The position numbers and the translations under genes are program-made. The notes below the pieces were generated by a model. That model worked only from the letters and a program-made list of their open reading frames with translations, made no database searches and was not told the DNA's origin. A stretch of 64,000 nt of DNA from Syntrophotaleaceae bacterium (GTDB lineage Bacteria; Desulfobacterota; Desulfuromonadia; Desulfuromonadales; Syntrophotaleaceae): positions 558,001 to 622,000 of the forward strand of contig JAWKQB010000001.1 of NCBI GenBank assembly GCA_041390365.1. The letters run 5' to 3'. This document shows positions 11,086-19,188 of this stretch, piece by piece. The first letter of the stretch is position 1. Each line of letters opens with the position of its first letter.

Positions 11086-11883
11086 ATGGAACACACCAGC
11101 TCCAACATCCTGATACCCGTGCGCCTGTCCGACGGCTTGACGGTGGAGGCGGTCTATTTCGGCAGCGGTACTCTCTGCCTTTCCACCCAGGCCGGTTGCG
11201 CGCTCGGTTGTCCCTTCTGCGCCTCAGGAGCGCGAGGATTGCTGCGCAACCTGACTATCGGGGAACTGGAAAAACAGGTGGAACAAGCCCGGGAAAAAGG
11301 TATAAAACCTCTGCGGTTGACCCTTTCCGGTATTGGGGAGCCCCTGCATAATTCAGATGTCGTGATCGCGTTTCTGGAAAAATGCCGAAAAAATAGGCAG
11401 TCGGTTTCGGTCACCACAACGGGAGTCGATCTGGGGGCGCTTGCCCGTCTCCTGCCGCTCGATCACAACGGCGTCGCCCTATCGCTTCATGCGGGCACGG
11501 CCGCGGTTCACCACCGCCTGGTTCCTCACGGTCCCCCCTTCGAGCAGGTGTGGGATCTGTTGCAGGACATCTGGCCAGGCCTTTCCCATCGTCGCCGGAA
11601 AAAGATCTCCGTCAATTACCTGCTGCTGCAGGGTATCAACGACGCGGATGACGAGATCTCCGAACTCGTGAACCGGCTCCGACCTTTTCCTGAAATGACC
11701 CTGCACCTGCTGCAATACAACAAGGTGGCCGGAAGTCCCTTTTCGGCCCCGCCTGCAGAGCGGCAGGAATCGATTTACCGGGCTCTGTTCGCCGCGGGAA
11801 TCAATGTCCGCCGCGCCAATCGCTGGCGAATACAGCCTGCGGGGGGTTGCGGAACCCTTTTTCTGCAGGGGCTTCCCATTTGA
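11086..11883 (+). CDS. short RlmN/Cfr-like radical SAM protein
   Basis: A 265-residue protein. RlmN methylates C2 of A2503 in 23S rRNA and A37 of some tRNAs through a methyl-cysteine intermediate. The radical SAM cluster motif CALGCPFC is present. So are the two catalytic cysteines of the RlmN/Cfr mechanism, at equivalent positions: TLCLS just before the cluster and GGCGTLF near the C-terminus. It also has the family blocks LSGIGEPLHN, VALSLHA and YLLLQGINDA. It is about 110 residues shorter than RlmN and lacks the N-terminal accessory domain, so it is probably a specialised paralog rather than housekeeping rlmN. ATG 11086 is preferred over TTG 11077 because of AAAGGA about 10 bases upstream. 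Confidence 0.85.
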   Translation: MEHTSSNILIPVRLSDGLTVEAVYFGSGTLCLSTQAGCALGCPFCASGARGLLRNLTIGELEKQVEQAREKGIKPLRLTLSGIGEPLHNSDVVIAFLEKCRKNRQSVSVTTTGVDLGALARLLPLDHNGVALSLHAGTAAVHHRLVPHGPPFEQVWDLLQDIWPGLSHRRRKKISVNYLLLQGINDADDEISELVNRLRPFPEMTLHLLQYNKVAGSPFSAPPAERQESIYRALFAAGINVRRANRWRIQPAGGCGTLFLQGLPI

Positions 11884-11898
11884 AAGAAAGGATTCTTC

Positions 11899-12695
11899 AT
11901 GCCTGAATCACAGGCCCTGTTCCGATTCCCCCACGGATTTTTCCTGGTGTTTCGTGCCGCCCGGCTGTTATGGCAAAATCCCGACCTGATCCGATACATC
12001 GTCATCCCCTTTCTGATCAATGTCGTGGTTTTTTCCCTGACCATCTATTTCGGCTTCGAATTTTTCCAGTATGTCATCGCCCGGTTTCTTCCGGAGGGGA
12101 CTACCTGGTACTGGTCGGTCGTTTACTACGGACTCTGGATGGTGGCAGGCGTGGTCACCCTTGTGCTGGTTTTTTTCGGGTTTACCGTCGTGGGCAACCT
12201 GATTGCATCACCGTTCAACGAACTTCTTTCGGAACGGACGGAAGAACTGCTCCTGGGCGGACCGGTCGGAGAGAATTTCTCCCTGTCTGTTTTTTTCGCG
12301 ATATTGGACGGTCGTGGCTGATTCAGTTAAAGAATTTGGCTGTTTTTGTCGCCATCATGCTGGTACTTCTGCTCCTGAACCTTCTGCCGATTGTGGGCAG
12401 CACGCTTTATGGAATTCTGTCCCTGGGGCTGACCCTGTTTTTTCTCGGATGGGAATACCTTGGATATGTTCAGGACAGAAAGCGAGCCTCCTATGGCCAG
12501 CAGAAACAGTTCCTGCTGCAGCGCAAGCCCTTGATTGCAGGCTTTTCCTGCGGCATCCTGCTCCTTCTGACCATCCCTTTTCTGCAGCTCCTGTGCATCC
12601 CCCTTGCCGTTATCGGAGGGACCATCCTGTGGTGCGAGGAGACCGCGGGATATCCTCTGTCTGTGGGGGGGCGGGGAAAGGAGCCAGCACCCTGA
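11899..12695 (+). pseudogene. CysZ/EI24-like membrane protein, split by a frameshift at a T7 run
   Basis: The first frame (11899-12321) encodes MPESQALFRFPHGFFLVFRAA, three membrane segments and the EI24 signature IASPFNELLSERTEELLLG. It then stops shortly after VFFAILDGRG. The rest of the family continues in frame 3 from FFRDIGRSWLIQLKNLAVF through three more membrane helices to 12695. The junction is a run of seven T (12290-12296); eight T would restore one 265-residue reading frame, close to CysZ length. CysZ-type proteins are inner-membrane sulfate transporters. The break could be a sequencing error, a real mutation or transcriptional slippage. It sits 15 bases after the RlmN-like gene and is probably co-transcribed with it. 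Confidence 0.75.
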
Positions 12696-12853
12696 CGGGA
12701 ATGGAAAATCCGGCTATGGTATAATTTTTATACCCGGATAGAGTGAACTTTGAAACGGCATGAATCCGCCTGTTAGTAACGGCCTGCTTAGGTGTGCGAG
12801 AGCGGGGTGCCTTCGCCTCCGGCGGGCATCAGCAGTCATAAGGAGGCTGAAGT

Positions 12854-13066
12854 ATGACGAAGCTGAAAAAGGGCCAATTGACGGAAGATCCTGATCTGAA
12901 AGGGAGTGTTGAAAGAATTGATGAAGATCTTGACATCATGGAACGGCACGAGGCGGATCTCGCCGGTGCTGAAAGCGATATTCAGGATTTCATGAAGAAG
13001 CGGGATCGGGAATACAAGGACAGCTGCCTGCACAGCACTCCCAGGTCTCTGAAGCATTCTCGCTGA
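12854..13066 (+). CDS. small acidic hypothetical protein
   Basis: A 70-residue, highly charged protein (MTKLKKGQLTEDPDLKG, then a Glu/Asp-rich helix and a basic C-terminus). AAGGAGG with 7-base spacing before ATG 12854 supports translation. A TATAAT-like hexamer lies at 12720-12725 without a convincing -35 box. No membrane segment, cysteine pair or known motif; the middle could form an amphipathic helix. It faces the minus-strand coiled-coil gene across a terminator hairpin. Function unknown. Confidence 0.6.
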   Translation: MTKLKKGQLTEDPDLKGSVERIDEDLDIMERHEADLAGAESDIQDFMKKRDREYKDSCLHSTPRSLKHSR

Positions 13067-13081
13067 TTCCGGGGCACAGGC

Positions 13082-13119
13082 AAAAAAAGAGGGGGCTTCC
13101 CAGGCAGGGAAGCTCCCTC
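13082..13119 (-). terminator. intrinsic terminator of the 13126-13536 gene
   Basis: A 13-bp stem with one G-U (13089-13101 with 13107-13119) and a 5-base loop. The seven A at 13082-13088 become the U tract on the minus strand. The hairpin may also slow plus-strand transcripts of the small gene ending at 13066. Confidence 0.75.
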
Positions 13120-13125
13120 TTCCAG

Positions 13126-13536
13126 TTATGACATGAATTTTTCATCGTTGTGCTTGGCATTTTCTTCCTTTTCGCCAGCAGTATCTTCCGGGGGCATGGC
13201 TTCGTCGGGTTTGACCTCCATTTTGATCTCCTCGATCTCTTTTTCGAGGGCGGCCGCTTCATTTTTCAGAGAATCGAGCCTTTGAAACAGTTCCTGAACC
13301 TCATTTTTGGCCAGAATCTCCGGAGCGCCTGTTTCCCGGATGTCGTCGATCAATTTGCCGAGCTCGCTGTGAGCTGCGGAAATTTTTCTGTGGAGGGAGG
13401 AAAGATCGATCTTTTTCTGTACGATGCGTTTGTATTTATTGGCCTGAAAAGTGGCGACGTTCAGGGTTCTGCGTGTCTGGTCCCATAATTTTTCGGTGGT
13501 CTTTTTGAATTTATCGTTCCTGTCGTCCTGTTCCAT
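13126..13536 (-). CDS. coiled-coil hypothetical protein
   Basis: A 136-residue soluble protein, MEQDDRNDKFKKTTEKLWDQ onward. Residues about 35-75 (IVQKKIDLSSLHRKISAAHS) and 85-105 (LDSLKNEAAALEKEIEEIK) show heptad-like spacing typical of coiled coils. The C-terminus is Glu/Lys-rich and probably disordered. Neither a signal peptide nor a catalytic motif is present. It is monocistronic, with its own terminator. Related short coiled-coil proteins are common hypotheticals in Geobacter relatives, but I cannot name a function. Confidence 0.65.
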   Translation of the reverse strand: MEQDDRNDKFKKTTEKLWDQTRRTLNVATFQANKYKRIVQKKIDLSSLHRKISAAHSELGKLIDDIRETGAPEILAKNEVQELFQRLDSLKNEAAALEKEIEEIKMEVKPDEAMPPEDTAGEKEENAKHNDEKFMS

Positions 13537-13686
13537 GTTTTCCTCCAGATAGAGATTGAAAAGGATTAAACTGATAGTGCAATATTAGCATCTGGACAAG
13601 TTGCGTCAAGATATCGTCATCTGGAGTGAAGAAACTTGTTGAAATGATATCTGTGAGCGGCGAAGAGGCCGGGGAAGGAGTTGAAA

Positions 13687-14628
13687 ATGCTGGAAGCGGG
13701 GAAAACCAAATTTCAGATCGATCTGCGCAGATATCTGCGGGAGGACGGAGTCGATGAAAAGCTGACTCATCTCATCTGTGAAATTGCCGAGGCCTCGAAA
13801 TACATTATCAATTCCATTCGCACCGGCGATCTCGGCGTGGCAGGAACTTCCAATCTCTATGGAGAAGAGCAACTGGCCCTCGACGTGCTTTCCGACCGGA
13901 TCATGCGCAAGCGGCTGGCTCAGTCGGGTGTGGTCAGCAATATCGCCTCCGAAGAAACCAAGGACATTATCGCTGTCGCTCCCCACCGCTCGGGAAATTT
14001 TTCGGTCGCCTTCGATCCTCTGGACGGATCTTCTTTGGTGGACGTCAATCTGGCGGTGGGGACAATCGTTTCCATCTATTCGGGCAGCGATCTGCTGCTG
14101 CCGGGTAGACGGCAGGTCGCCGCTCTCTATATTTTGTACGGTCCCCGCACCACTCTGGTCTATACCACCGGCGACGGGGTGCATGAATTCGGCATGAACC
14201 AGCTCATGGAATACACTCTTCTCCGCCGCAATATCAAGCTTCAACCCCGGGCTTCCATCTATTCTCCCGGCGGGCTTCGCAACCGCTACTCAGCGGGCGT
14301 GGAGAAATTCGTCTGTTACCTGGAGGAGAACGGAGCCAAGCTCCGGTACAGCGGTGGTCTGGTTCCCGACATCAACCAGGTTCTGCTCAAAGGCAAGGGA
14401 ATATTCTTCTACCCCCATCTCAACGGAAATCCCAACGGCAAGCTGCGCCTGCTCTTCGAACTCAACCCCATGGCATTTCTGATGGAGCAGGCGGGAGGGG
14501 CGGCTTCCAACGGCCGGCAAAGAATTCTCGATCTGATGCCCAAAGCTCTAAGCGATTGTGCTCCTTTCTTCTGCGGATGCAGCGAGGATGTGTCGAAGGC
14601 TGATGAATTCATCGCGGCCGACGGATAA
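13687..14628 (+). CDS. fbp: fructose-1,6-bisphosphatase class 1
   Basis: A 313-residue enzyme converting fructose 1,6-bisphosphate to fructose 6-phosphate in gluconeogenesis, as needed by an organism growing on acetate or pyruvate. The metal- and phosphate-binding motif FDPLDGSS is intact. Other family blocks are NLYGEEQLALDVLSD, SNIASEE, GMNQLMEY, RYSGGLVPDINQVL and GIFFYPH. ATG 13687 follows AAGGAG with 6-base spacing; TTG 13681 is an inferior alternative. The cysteine-rich C-terminus (CAPFFCGCSEDV) is noticeable but its role is unknown. It converges on korC with only 24 bases between the stops. Confidence 0.96.
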   Translation: MLEAGKTKFQIDLRRYLREDGVDEKLTHLICEIAEASKYIINSIRTGDLGVAGTSNLYGEEQLALDVLSDRIMRKRLAQSGVVSNIASEETKDIIAVAPHRSGNFSVAFDPLDGSSLVDVNLAVGTIVSIYSGSDLLLPGRRQVAALYILYGPRTTLVYTTGDGVHEFGMNQLMEYTLLRRNIKLQPRASIYSPGGLRNRYSAGVEKFVCYLEENGAKLRYSGGLVPDINQVLLKGKGIFFYPHLNGNPNGKLRLLFELNPMAFLMEQAGGAASNGRQRILDLMPKALSDCAPFFCGCSEDVSKADEFIAADG

Positions 14629-14652
14629 ACAACCCAATCCCCGGCTGGAATC

Positions 14653-15201
14653 TCACTCCAGCAGCGATCTGACTTTATCGTAGCCTGCGTTGTAAGCCTT
14701 TTTGTTGAGTTCGACGAAAGCCGCGGGAACCCTGGCAATCACGGCCTGCTCGCCTGCTTCCCTGGAAACGACGCCGGTCAGGGCGACCATGGCTCCCAAC
14801 GCCACGACATTGGCGACGATTTCACGGCCGATTTCGTTCTTGGCCGTACTGATGATGGGCAGGGAGTAAGTCTTGAAAGGACCCGAGGGGATCCGGCGGA
14901 CGAAATCCGAGTCGACCAGCAGGAGCCCTCCCGGCTTGACATCCCGCGAGTATTTGTCAGCCGCTTCCTGGGTCAGAGCCAGACAGGCGTCGACGGAAGT
15001 GGCTTTGGGATAATCGATCGGTTCCCGGGCGATGATGACCTCCGACTTCGACGCTCCCCCCCGTGCTTCAGGACCATAGCTCTGTGACTGGACCGCATAA
15101 AGCCCCTCGATGATGGCCGCTGCCTCCGCCAGGATGATTCCGGCGGTGATCAGCCCCTGACCGCCCGCCCCCGAAAACCGTAATTCATATCTTTGTGTCA
15201 T
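14653..15201 (-). CDS. korC: 2-oxoglutarate:ferredoxin oxidoreductase, gamma subunit
   Basis: A 182-residue gamma subunit of the ferredoxin-dependent 2-oxoglutarate oxidoreductase. The N-terminal RFSGAGGQGLITAGIILAEA and YGPEARGGASKSEVI are the signature of the KorC/VorC/PorC gamma family. It is the last gene of korDABC, 19 bases after korB. In the oxidative TCA cycle the complex converts 2-oxoglutarate and CoA to succinyl-CoA, reducing ferredoxin instead of NAD. The window's isocitrate and malate dehydrogenases belong to the same cycle. Confidence 0.93.
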   Translation of the reverse strand: MTQRYELRFSGAGGQGLITAGIILAEAAAIIEGLYAVQSQSYGPEARGGASKSEVIIAREPIDYPKATSVDACLALTQEAADKYSRDVKPGGLLLVDSDFVRRIPSGPFKTYSLPIISTAKNEIGREIVANVVALGAMVALTGVVSREAGEQAVIARVPAAFVELNKKAYNAGYDKVRSLLE

Positions 15202-15220
15202 TGCAATCTGCTCCTGTATT

Positions 15221-16036
15221 TCAAGCGCCTTGTGCCCTGGCGATGACCTGCTGGTACTGTTCGCAGTATTCCGGCCTGTTCTCCTGGTGCAGAATACCGG
15301 TCAGGATCTTGCCTTCCAGCTGTTCCGGAGTCATGTGCGCGGCCGCTTTGACCGGCACAACCATCTCCTTGAAGCGCTTCATCATCTCGACTACAGAGCG
15401 GAACTTGTTGCGGCGGCCGAAAGCGGTGGGGCAGTCGTCCAGAACCTCGATAACGGCCATCCCTTTGTGCCGCAGCCCCGCCGCAATCAGTTTGTCAATC
15501 TGGGTGGCATGGAAGGCCGTGGTGCGCGCAACGAAGGTGGCGCCGGCGCCGATGGCCAGTTTGGGGATGTCGAATACCGGGTCGGGATTGCCATAAGGTG
15601 TCGTCGAGGCCTTGTCGCCCGTCGGCGTGCAGGGCGAAAACTGACCGCCGGTCATGCCGTAGATATAGTTGTTCAGCAGCACGTAGGTCATATCGATGTT
15701 GCGCCGGCAGGCGTGAATGAAATGGTTTCCGCCGATGGCCACCCCGTCTCCGTCGCCGCCCACAACGATGACGTCCATCTCCGGTTTTGCCAGCTTGATG
15801 CCGGTGGCGAAGGCCGCCGCACGGCCATGGGCCGTATGCAGGGTGTTGAAATCGACATACCCGGGCAGGCGACTGGCGCAGCCGATGCCGGAAACAATCG
15901 CGGTGTTGTTCTTTTCCAGCCCGCAGGCATCGATCGCGCGCAGCAGGCCCTTCATGACAATGCCGTGGCCGCAACCGGGGCACCAGATGTGGGGGAGCTT
16001 GCCGGGGCGCAGGTATTTTTCATAATCGAAAGCCAT
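15221..16036 (-). CDS. korB: 2-oxoglutarate:ferredoxin oxidoreductase, beta subunit
   Basis: A 271-residue beta subunit that binds thiamine pyrophosphate and a [4Fe-4S] cluster. The TPP motif GDGDGVAIGGNH and NNYIYGMTGGQFSPCTP are clear. IWCPGCGHG and the later Cys residues fit cluster binding. The start is 3 bases after korA and the end 19 bases before korC, so it is translated from one mRNA with them. A substrate other than 2-oxoglutarate is possible for this family. The GGQ-SP-TP pattern and the gene order korDABC as in Geobacter favour 2-oxoglutarate. Confidence 0.93.
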   Translation of the reverse strand: MAFDYEKYLRPGKLPHIWCPGCGHGIVMKGLLRAIDACGLEKNNTAIVSGIGCASRLPGYVDFNTLHTAHGRAAAFATGIKLAKPEMDVIVVGGDGDGVAIGGNHFIHACRRNIDMTYVLLNNYIYGMTGGQFSPCTPTGDKASTTPYGNPDPVFDIPKLAIGAGATFVARTTAFHATQIDKLIAAGLRHKGMAVIEVLDDCPTAFGRRNKFRSVVEMMKRFKEMVVPVKAAAHMTPEQLEGKILTGILHQENRPEYCEQYQQVIARAQGA

Positions 16037-16039
16037 GAC

Positions 16040-17173
16040 TCAGAGAACCTCCTTGACCTTGTCGATGATCTGTTGCGGGGTGATCGGCTCGCCATCCACC
16101 CGGGTGATGCCGTCCACCGCGCAGGCTCCTTTCACAACCCTTTCGACTTCCAGGACCATCTGACCCAGGTTCATTTCCGGTACTATAATGGCCTTGACCT
16201 GACGGGACAGTTTGGCGATCCGCTGCTCGGGGAACGGCCAGAGAGTCAATGGGCGGAACAATCCCGCTTTGATCCCTCCGTCCCGCAGGATGTTGACAGC
16301 CGAGCGGGCCGACCGGCTGATGGTGCCGAAGGCGAAAATCAGAACATCGGCATCCTCGGTGCGATACTCCTCGTATTTTTCGATATCCTTCCGGTTGGCT
16401 TCGATCTTGCGCAACTGGCGGCGTTCTTCGGCGTCGACCAGTTCGGCCTTGGTGGTCGGAAACCCGTCGGCCGCCTTGTTGAGGCCGGTCACATGATAGC
16501 GATAGCCGGAGCCAAAGGCGGCGAGAGGCGGGACGTCGCCGAAGCGGGTATCGAAGGGACGGTAGTCTTCAGGGGAAACTGTCGGCTGTGCGCGCTCGAT
16601 GATTTCCAGTTCGCCGGGCTCGGGAAATTCGATCCTTTCACGCATATGGCCGAGAATTTCATCTACCAGGATCTGCACCGGCATACGATACTTTTCGGCA
16701 AGGTTGAAAGCCCTTACGGTTTCGCTGAAAATTTCCTGGCAGCTGGCCGGAACCAAAGCGATGACCGGATGATCTCCATGGGTGCCCCATCGGGCCTGCA
16801 TGACATCCGACTGGCTGGGGCCGGTGGGCATGCCGGTGGAAGGCCCGCCGCGCATCACGTTGACGATTACGCAGGGGATTTCCGCGATGCAGGCGTAACC
16901 GATCAGTTCCTGCTTCAGGGACATGCCGGGCCCCGAACTGGCGGTGAGAGCCTTGGCCCCGGTCAGGGCGGCTCCGAGAATCGAGGCCATCGCCCCGATT
17001 TCGTCCTCCATCTGAATGAATTTGCCCCCGACTTTGGGCAGTTCCACGGACATGACCTCTGCCACCTCTGTCGAGGGGGTTATGGGATAGCCGCCGAAGA
17101 AGGTGCAGCCGGCATAAATGGCAGCATGGGCGCACACCTCGTTTCCCTGCAGCAAAGCAACTTTTCTAGCCAC
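16040..17173 (-). CDS. korA: 2-oxoglutarate:ferredoxin oxidoreductase, alpha subunit
   Basis: A 377-residue alpha subunit, matching the short KorA form with no fused gamma domain. GNEVCAHAAIYAGCTFFGGYPITPSTE is the family N-terminus. ASSGPGMSLKQELIGYACIAEIP and RGGPSTGMPTGPSQSD are the core pyrimidine-domain motifs. It follows the ferredoxin gene korD by 34 bases. The complex supplies low-potential electrons while oxidising 2-oxoglutarate. Confidence 0.95.
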   Translation of the reverse strand: MARKVALLQGNEVCAHAAIYAGCTFFGGYPITPSTEVAEVMSVELPKVGGKFIQMEDEIGAMASILGAALTGAKALTASSGPGMSLKQELIGYACIAEIPCVIVNVMRGGPSTGMPTGPSQSDVMQARWGTHGDHPVIALVPASCQEIFSETVRAFNLAEKYRMPVQILVDEILGHMRERIEFPEPGELEIIERAQPTVSPEDYRPFDTRFGDVPPLAAFGSGYRYHVTGLNKAADGFPTTKAELVDAEERRQLRKIEANRKDIEKYEEYRTEDADVLIFAFGTISRSARSAVNILRDGGIKAGLFRPLTLWPFPEQRIAKLSRQVKAIIVPEMNLGQMVLEVERVVKGACAVDGITRVDGEPITPQQIIDKVKEVL

Positions 17174-17207
17174 GTCTAGAGACCTCCTCTATTTTTCTAA
17201 ACTACTT

Positions 17208-17411
17208 TTATTCGTCGTCTTTATGAACTTTGACTGCGAAATCCGGGCAGCGCAGTTCGCACTGCAAACAATTGATGCAGGCTTCGGGTCGAACGACCTT
17301 GGCCAGAAATCCTTCCATCTCGAACACCCTGGTCGGACAGAATTCCACGCAGATGCTGCAACCTTTGCAATATTCTTCGATAATCTCCACTCTCGGAGGT
17401 TTCATCCCCAT
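17208..17411 (-). CDS. korD: ferredoxin-type delta subunit of the Kor complex
   Basis: A 67-residue protein with two [4Fe-4S] motifs: CKGCSICVEFCP and CINCLQCELRCP. It is the electron-transfer subunit of 2-oxoglutarate:ferredoxin oxidoreductase and the first gene of the korDABC operon. The upstream 248 bases to the zinc-ribbon gene hold no convincing gene. A candidate promoter for the operon is TTGGCA with TAGACT 19 bases on, but this is weak. Confidence 0.93.
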   Translation of the reverse strand: MGMKPPRVEIIEEYCKGCSICVEFCPTRVFEMEGFLAKVVRPEACINCLQCELRCPDFAVKVHKDDE

Positions 17412-17659
17412 TACTCCTTTTTTGCTTTGATAGGGCGCAGGTCAGGACAGTGTCCGATGGCGACGCCAGCGCGAAGTCTAGCACGTTTGGAAGGCAAAAT
17501 GCCAATTTTTCTGCGCTTTTTTCAACCGAAAGATCGGATTGCCGGATCTGGCCGACTGCCAGGGTGGGACAAAAATAACCGGGCAGCATCGAATCGTATC
17601 CCTGAAAAATGTTTCGGCCAGGGATGGATGGGATAATGCCCGGCATTCCTGTCTTTGTA

Positions 17660-17878
17660 TTACTCCCTGACCATCATGGTTCCGCATTTCGGGCAGGGAC
17701 GCTGCATGCAGGGTTCGCCAAGTCGATGGGGTTCTTTTCGACCACATTGAGGGCAAACACAGGTTCCGGCAGGACCTGCCTCCTTCGGACCTCCTCTGCG
17801 GCCGGCTCTTTGACCACCCGGCCGGGTTCCCGTTGGGGAACCCGCACCCGGACCGCGTCCTCTTTCTTGTTCTGTCAT
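17660..17878 (-). CDS. small zinc-ribbon protein with Gly/Arg-rich N-terminus
   Basis: A 72-residue protein. The first half is low-complexity and rich in Gly, Arg and Pro (GRGPGAGSPTGTRPGGQRAG). The second half carries CVCPQCGRK and CPKCGTMMVRE, with an extra CMQRPC, as in small zinc-ribbon or rubredoxin-like proteins often seen near Fe-S and Mo-cofactor genes of anaerobes. It probably binds zinc or iron. Position alone does not tie it to korDABC, since the two are about 250 bases apart. Function unknown. Confidence 0.6.
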   Translation of the reverse strand: MTEQERGRGPGAGSPTGTRPGGQRAGRRGGPKEAGPAGTCVCPQCGRKEPHRLGEPCMQRPCPKCGTMMVRE

Positions 17879-18058
17879 TTGGACCTCCCCGTGGTAGTGA
17901 TCTTCTCAAAGTTTTCCGCTTTCTTATTCCATTCAATCAGGCCGGACGGGGATTGGCAAAAAAAACTTGCATGGCTGTAGAACATATGATAAGAGATATA
18001 TATAGTTTTTAATATGTTAAAGTGGCCGGTAAAGTTCAATCGACTTCGGGAGGATGCC

Positions 18059-19030
18059 ATGTGGAAACGTCTCGCCTATCTGCAAAAAAACCTGCTCTGG
18101 ACAATTCCGGCGGCAATGCTTGCAGGGTTGCTGACCGGTTATTTTCTGCCGGTTCAGGGGCTCAAAAGCACCATCGTACCTCTGACCTTTCTCATGGTCT
18201 ATCCCATGATGGTCAATCTGCAGATCGAAAAGGTCTTTTCCACGGAAGGCCTGCGCTGCCAGTTGGTGACCCAGGCCATTAATTTTCTTCTGATTCCCTT
18301 TGTGGCTTACGGCCTCGGGCGATGGTTTTTTACCGATCGCCCCCTGGTGGCCTTGGGATTGCTCCTCGCTGCGCTTTTGCCGACCAGCGGCATGACCATC
18401 ACCTGGACCGGATTTGCCAAGGGGGATATCAATGCAGCCATCAAGATGACGGTCATCGGACTGGTGGTCGGCTCGATAGCCACGCCCTTTTTCGTGCAAT
18501 GGTTGATGGGGACTGTGATTGAAATCCCTCTGGCCCAGGTCTTCAAACAGATCGCTCTGATCGTCTTCGTTCCCATGGTGCTTGGCTATTTCACTCAGAA
18601 ATGGCTGATTCGCCACTACGGCAAGGAGGTCTATCAGCGGGATCTGAAAAACCGGTTTCCCATGATTTCCACTCTCGGAGTGCTCGGCATCGTCTTTGTT
18701 GCCATGGCTTTGAAGGCAGACAGCATTCTGTCCCGACCCGAAACCCTTCTCGTCTATCTGTTGCCCCTGGTCCTGCTCTATTCCCTGAATTTTGCACTCA
18801 GCACCGTAGTCGCCAGCCTGTTTTTCTCCCGCGGTGAGGGCATCGCTCTGGTCTACGGCACGGTCATGCGCAACTTGTCCATTGCTCTGGCCATTGCCAT
18901 GACCGTATTCAAGGCAAATGGCGCGGAAATCGCCATCATCATCGCTCTGGCCTATATCGTTCAGGTCCAGGCGGCGGCCTGGTACGTCAAATTTTCAGAA
19001 CGGATCTTCGGCCTTCCCGCAGAAGGGTGA
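18059..19030 (+). CDS. BASS/ACR3-superfamily transporter (arsenite or organic anion)
   Basis: A 323-residue inner-membrane protein with about ten hydrophobic segments, in the bile acid/sodium symporter and arsenical-resistance (ACR3) superfamily. The segment LPTSGMTITWTGFAKGDINAAI, followed by FVPMVLG and EGIALVYGTVMRNLSIALAIA, matches the two crossing helices that form the substrate site. ATG 18059 follows GGGAGG closely. No arsR, arsC or other arsenic gene is adjacent, so arsenite export is unproven; an organic-anion symporter is equally possible. It ends just before a strong terminator, so it is monocistronic. Confidence 0.75.
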   Translation: MWKRLAYLQKNLLWTIPAAMLAGLLTGYFLPVQGLKSTIVPLTFLMVYPMMVNLQIEKVFSTEGLRCQLVTQAINFLLIPFVAYGLGRWFFTDRPLVALGLLLAALLPTSGMTITWTGFAKGDINAAIKMTVIGLVVGSIATPFFVQWLMGTVIEIPLAQVFKQIALIVFVPMVLGYFTQKWLIRHYGKEVYQRDLKNRFPMISTLGVLGIVFVAMALKADSILSRPETLLVYLLPLVLLYSLNFALSTVVASLFFSRGEGIALVYGTVMRNLSIALAIAMTVFKANGAEIAIIIALAYIVQVQAAAWYVKFSERIFGLPAEG

Positions 19031-19061
19031 AACCTTGCGGCAAAGACTTGAACCAGGTCCG

Positions 19062-19090
19062 AAAGGCCGGAGTTGACTCCGGCCTTTTTT
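19062..19090 (+). terminator. intrinsic terminator after the BASS/ACR3 transporter
   Basis: A long perfect stem (AAAGGCCGGAGT with ACTCCGGCCTTT) with a tiny loop is followed by a T run up to 19088. Confidence 0.9.
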
Positions 19091-19188
19091 CGACCATCTC
19101 TCCTCCCAGTGTCCTGTGCGGTTCGTCATCTCGAAGTTTTCTGACACCTTTTTGGGCTAGCCAAGGCATCGTCAATGCAGGCCGTGGA

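Noticed and set aside
12692..12725. Sigma-70 promoter (TATAAT at 12720-12725) before the small acidic gene
   Set aside because: The -10 hexamer is perfect, but the only -35-like sequence (CTGACG) is 22 bases away, outside the normal spacing.
15230..17179. Long plus-strand open frame opposite korAB
   Set aside because: It spans two well-defined minus-strand genes and has no recognisable domains.
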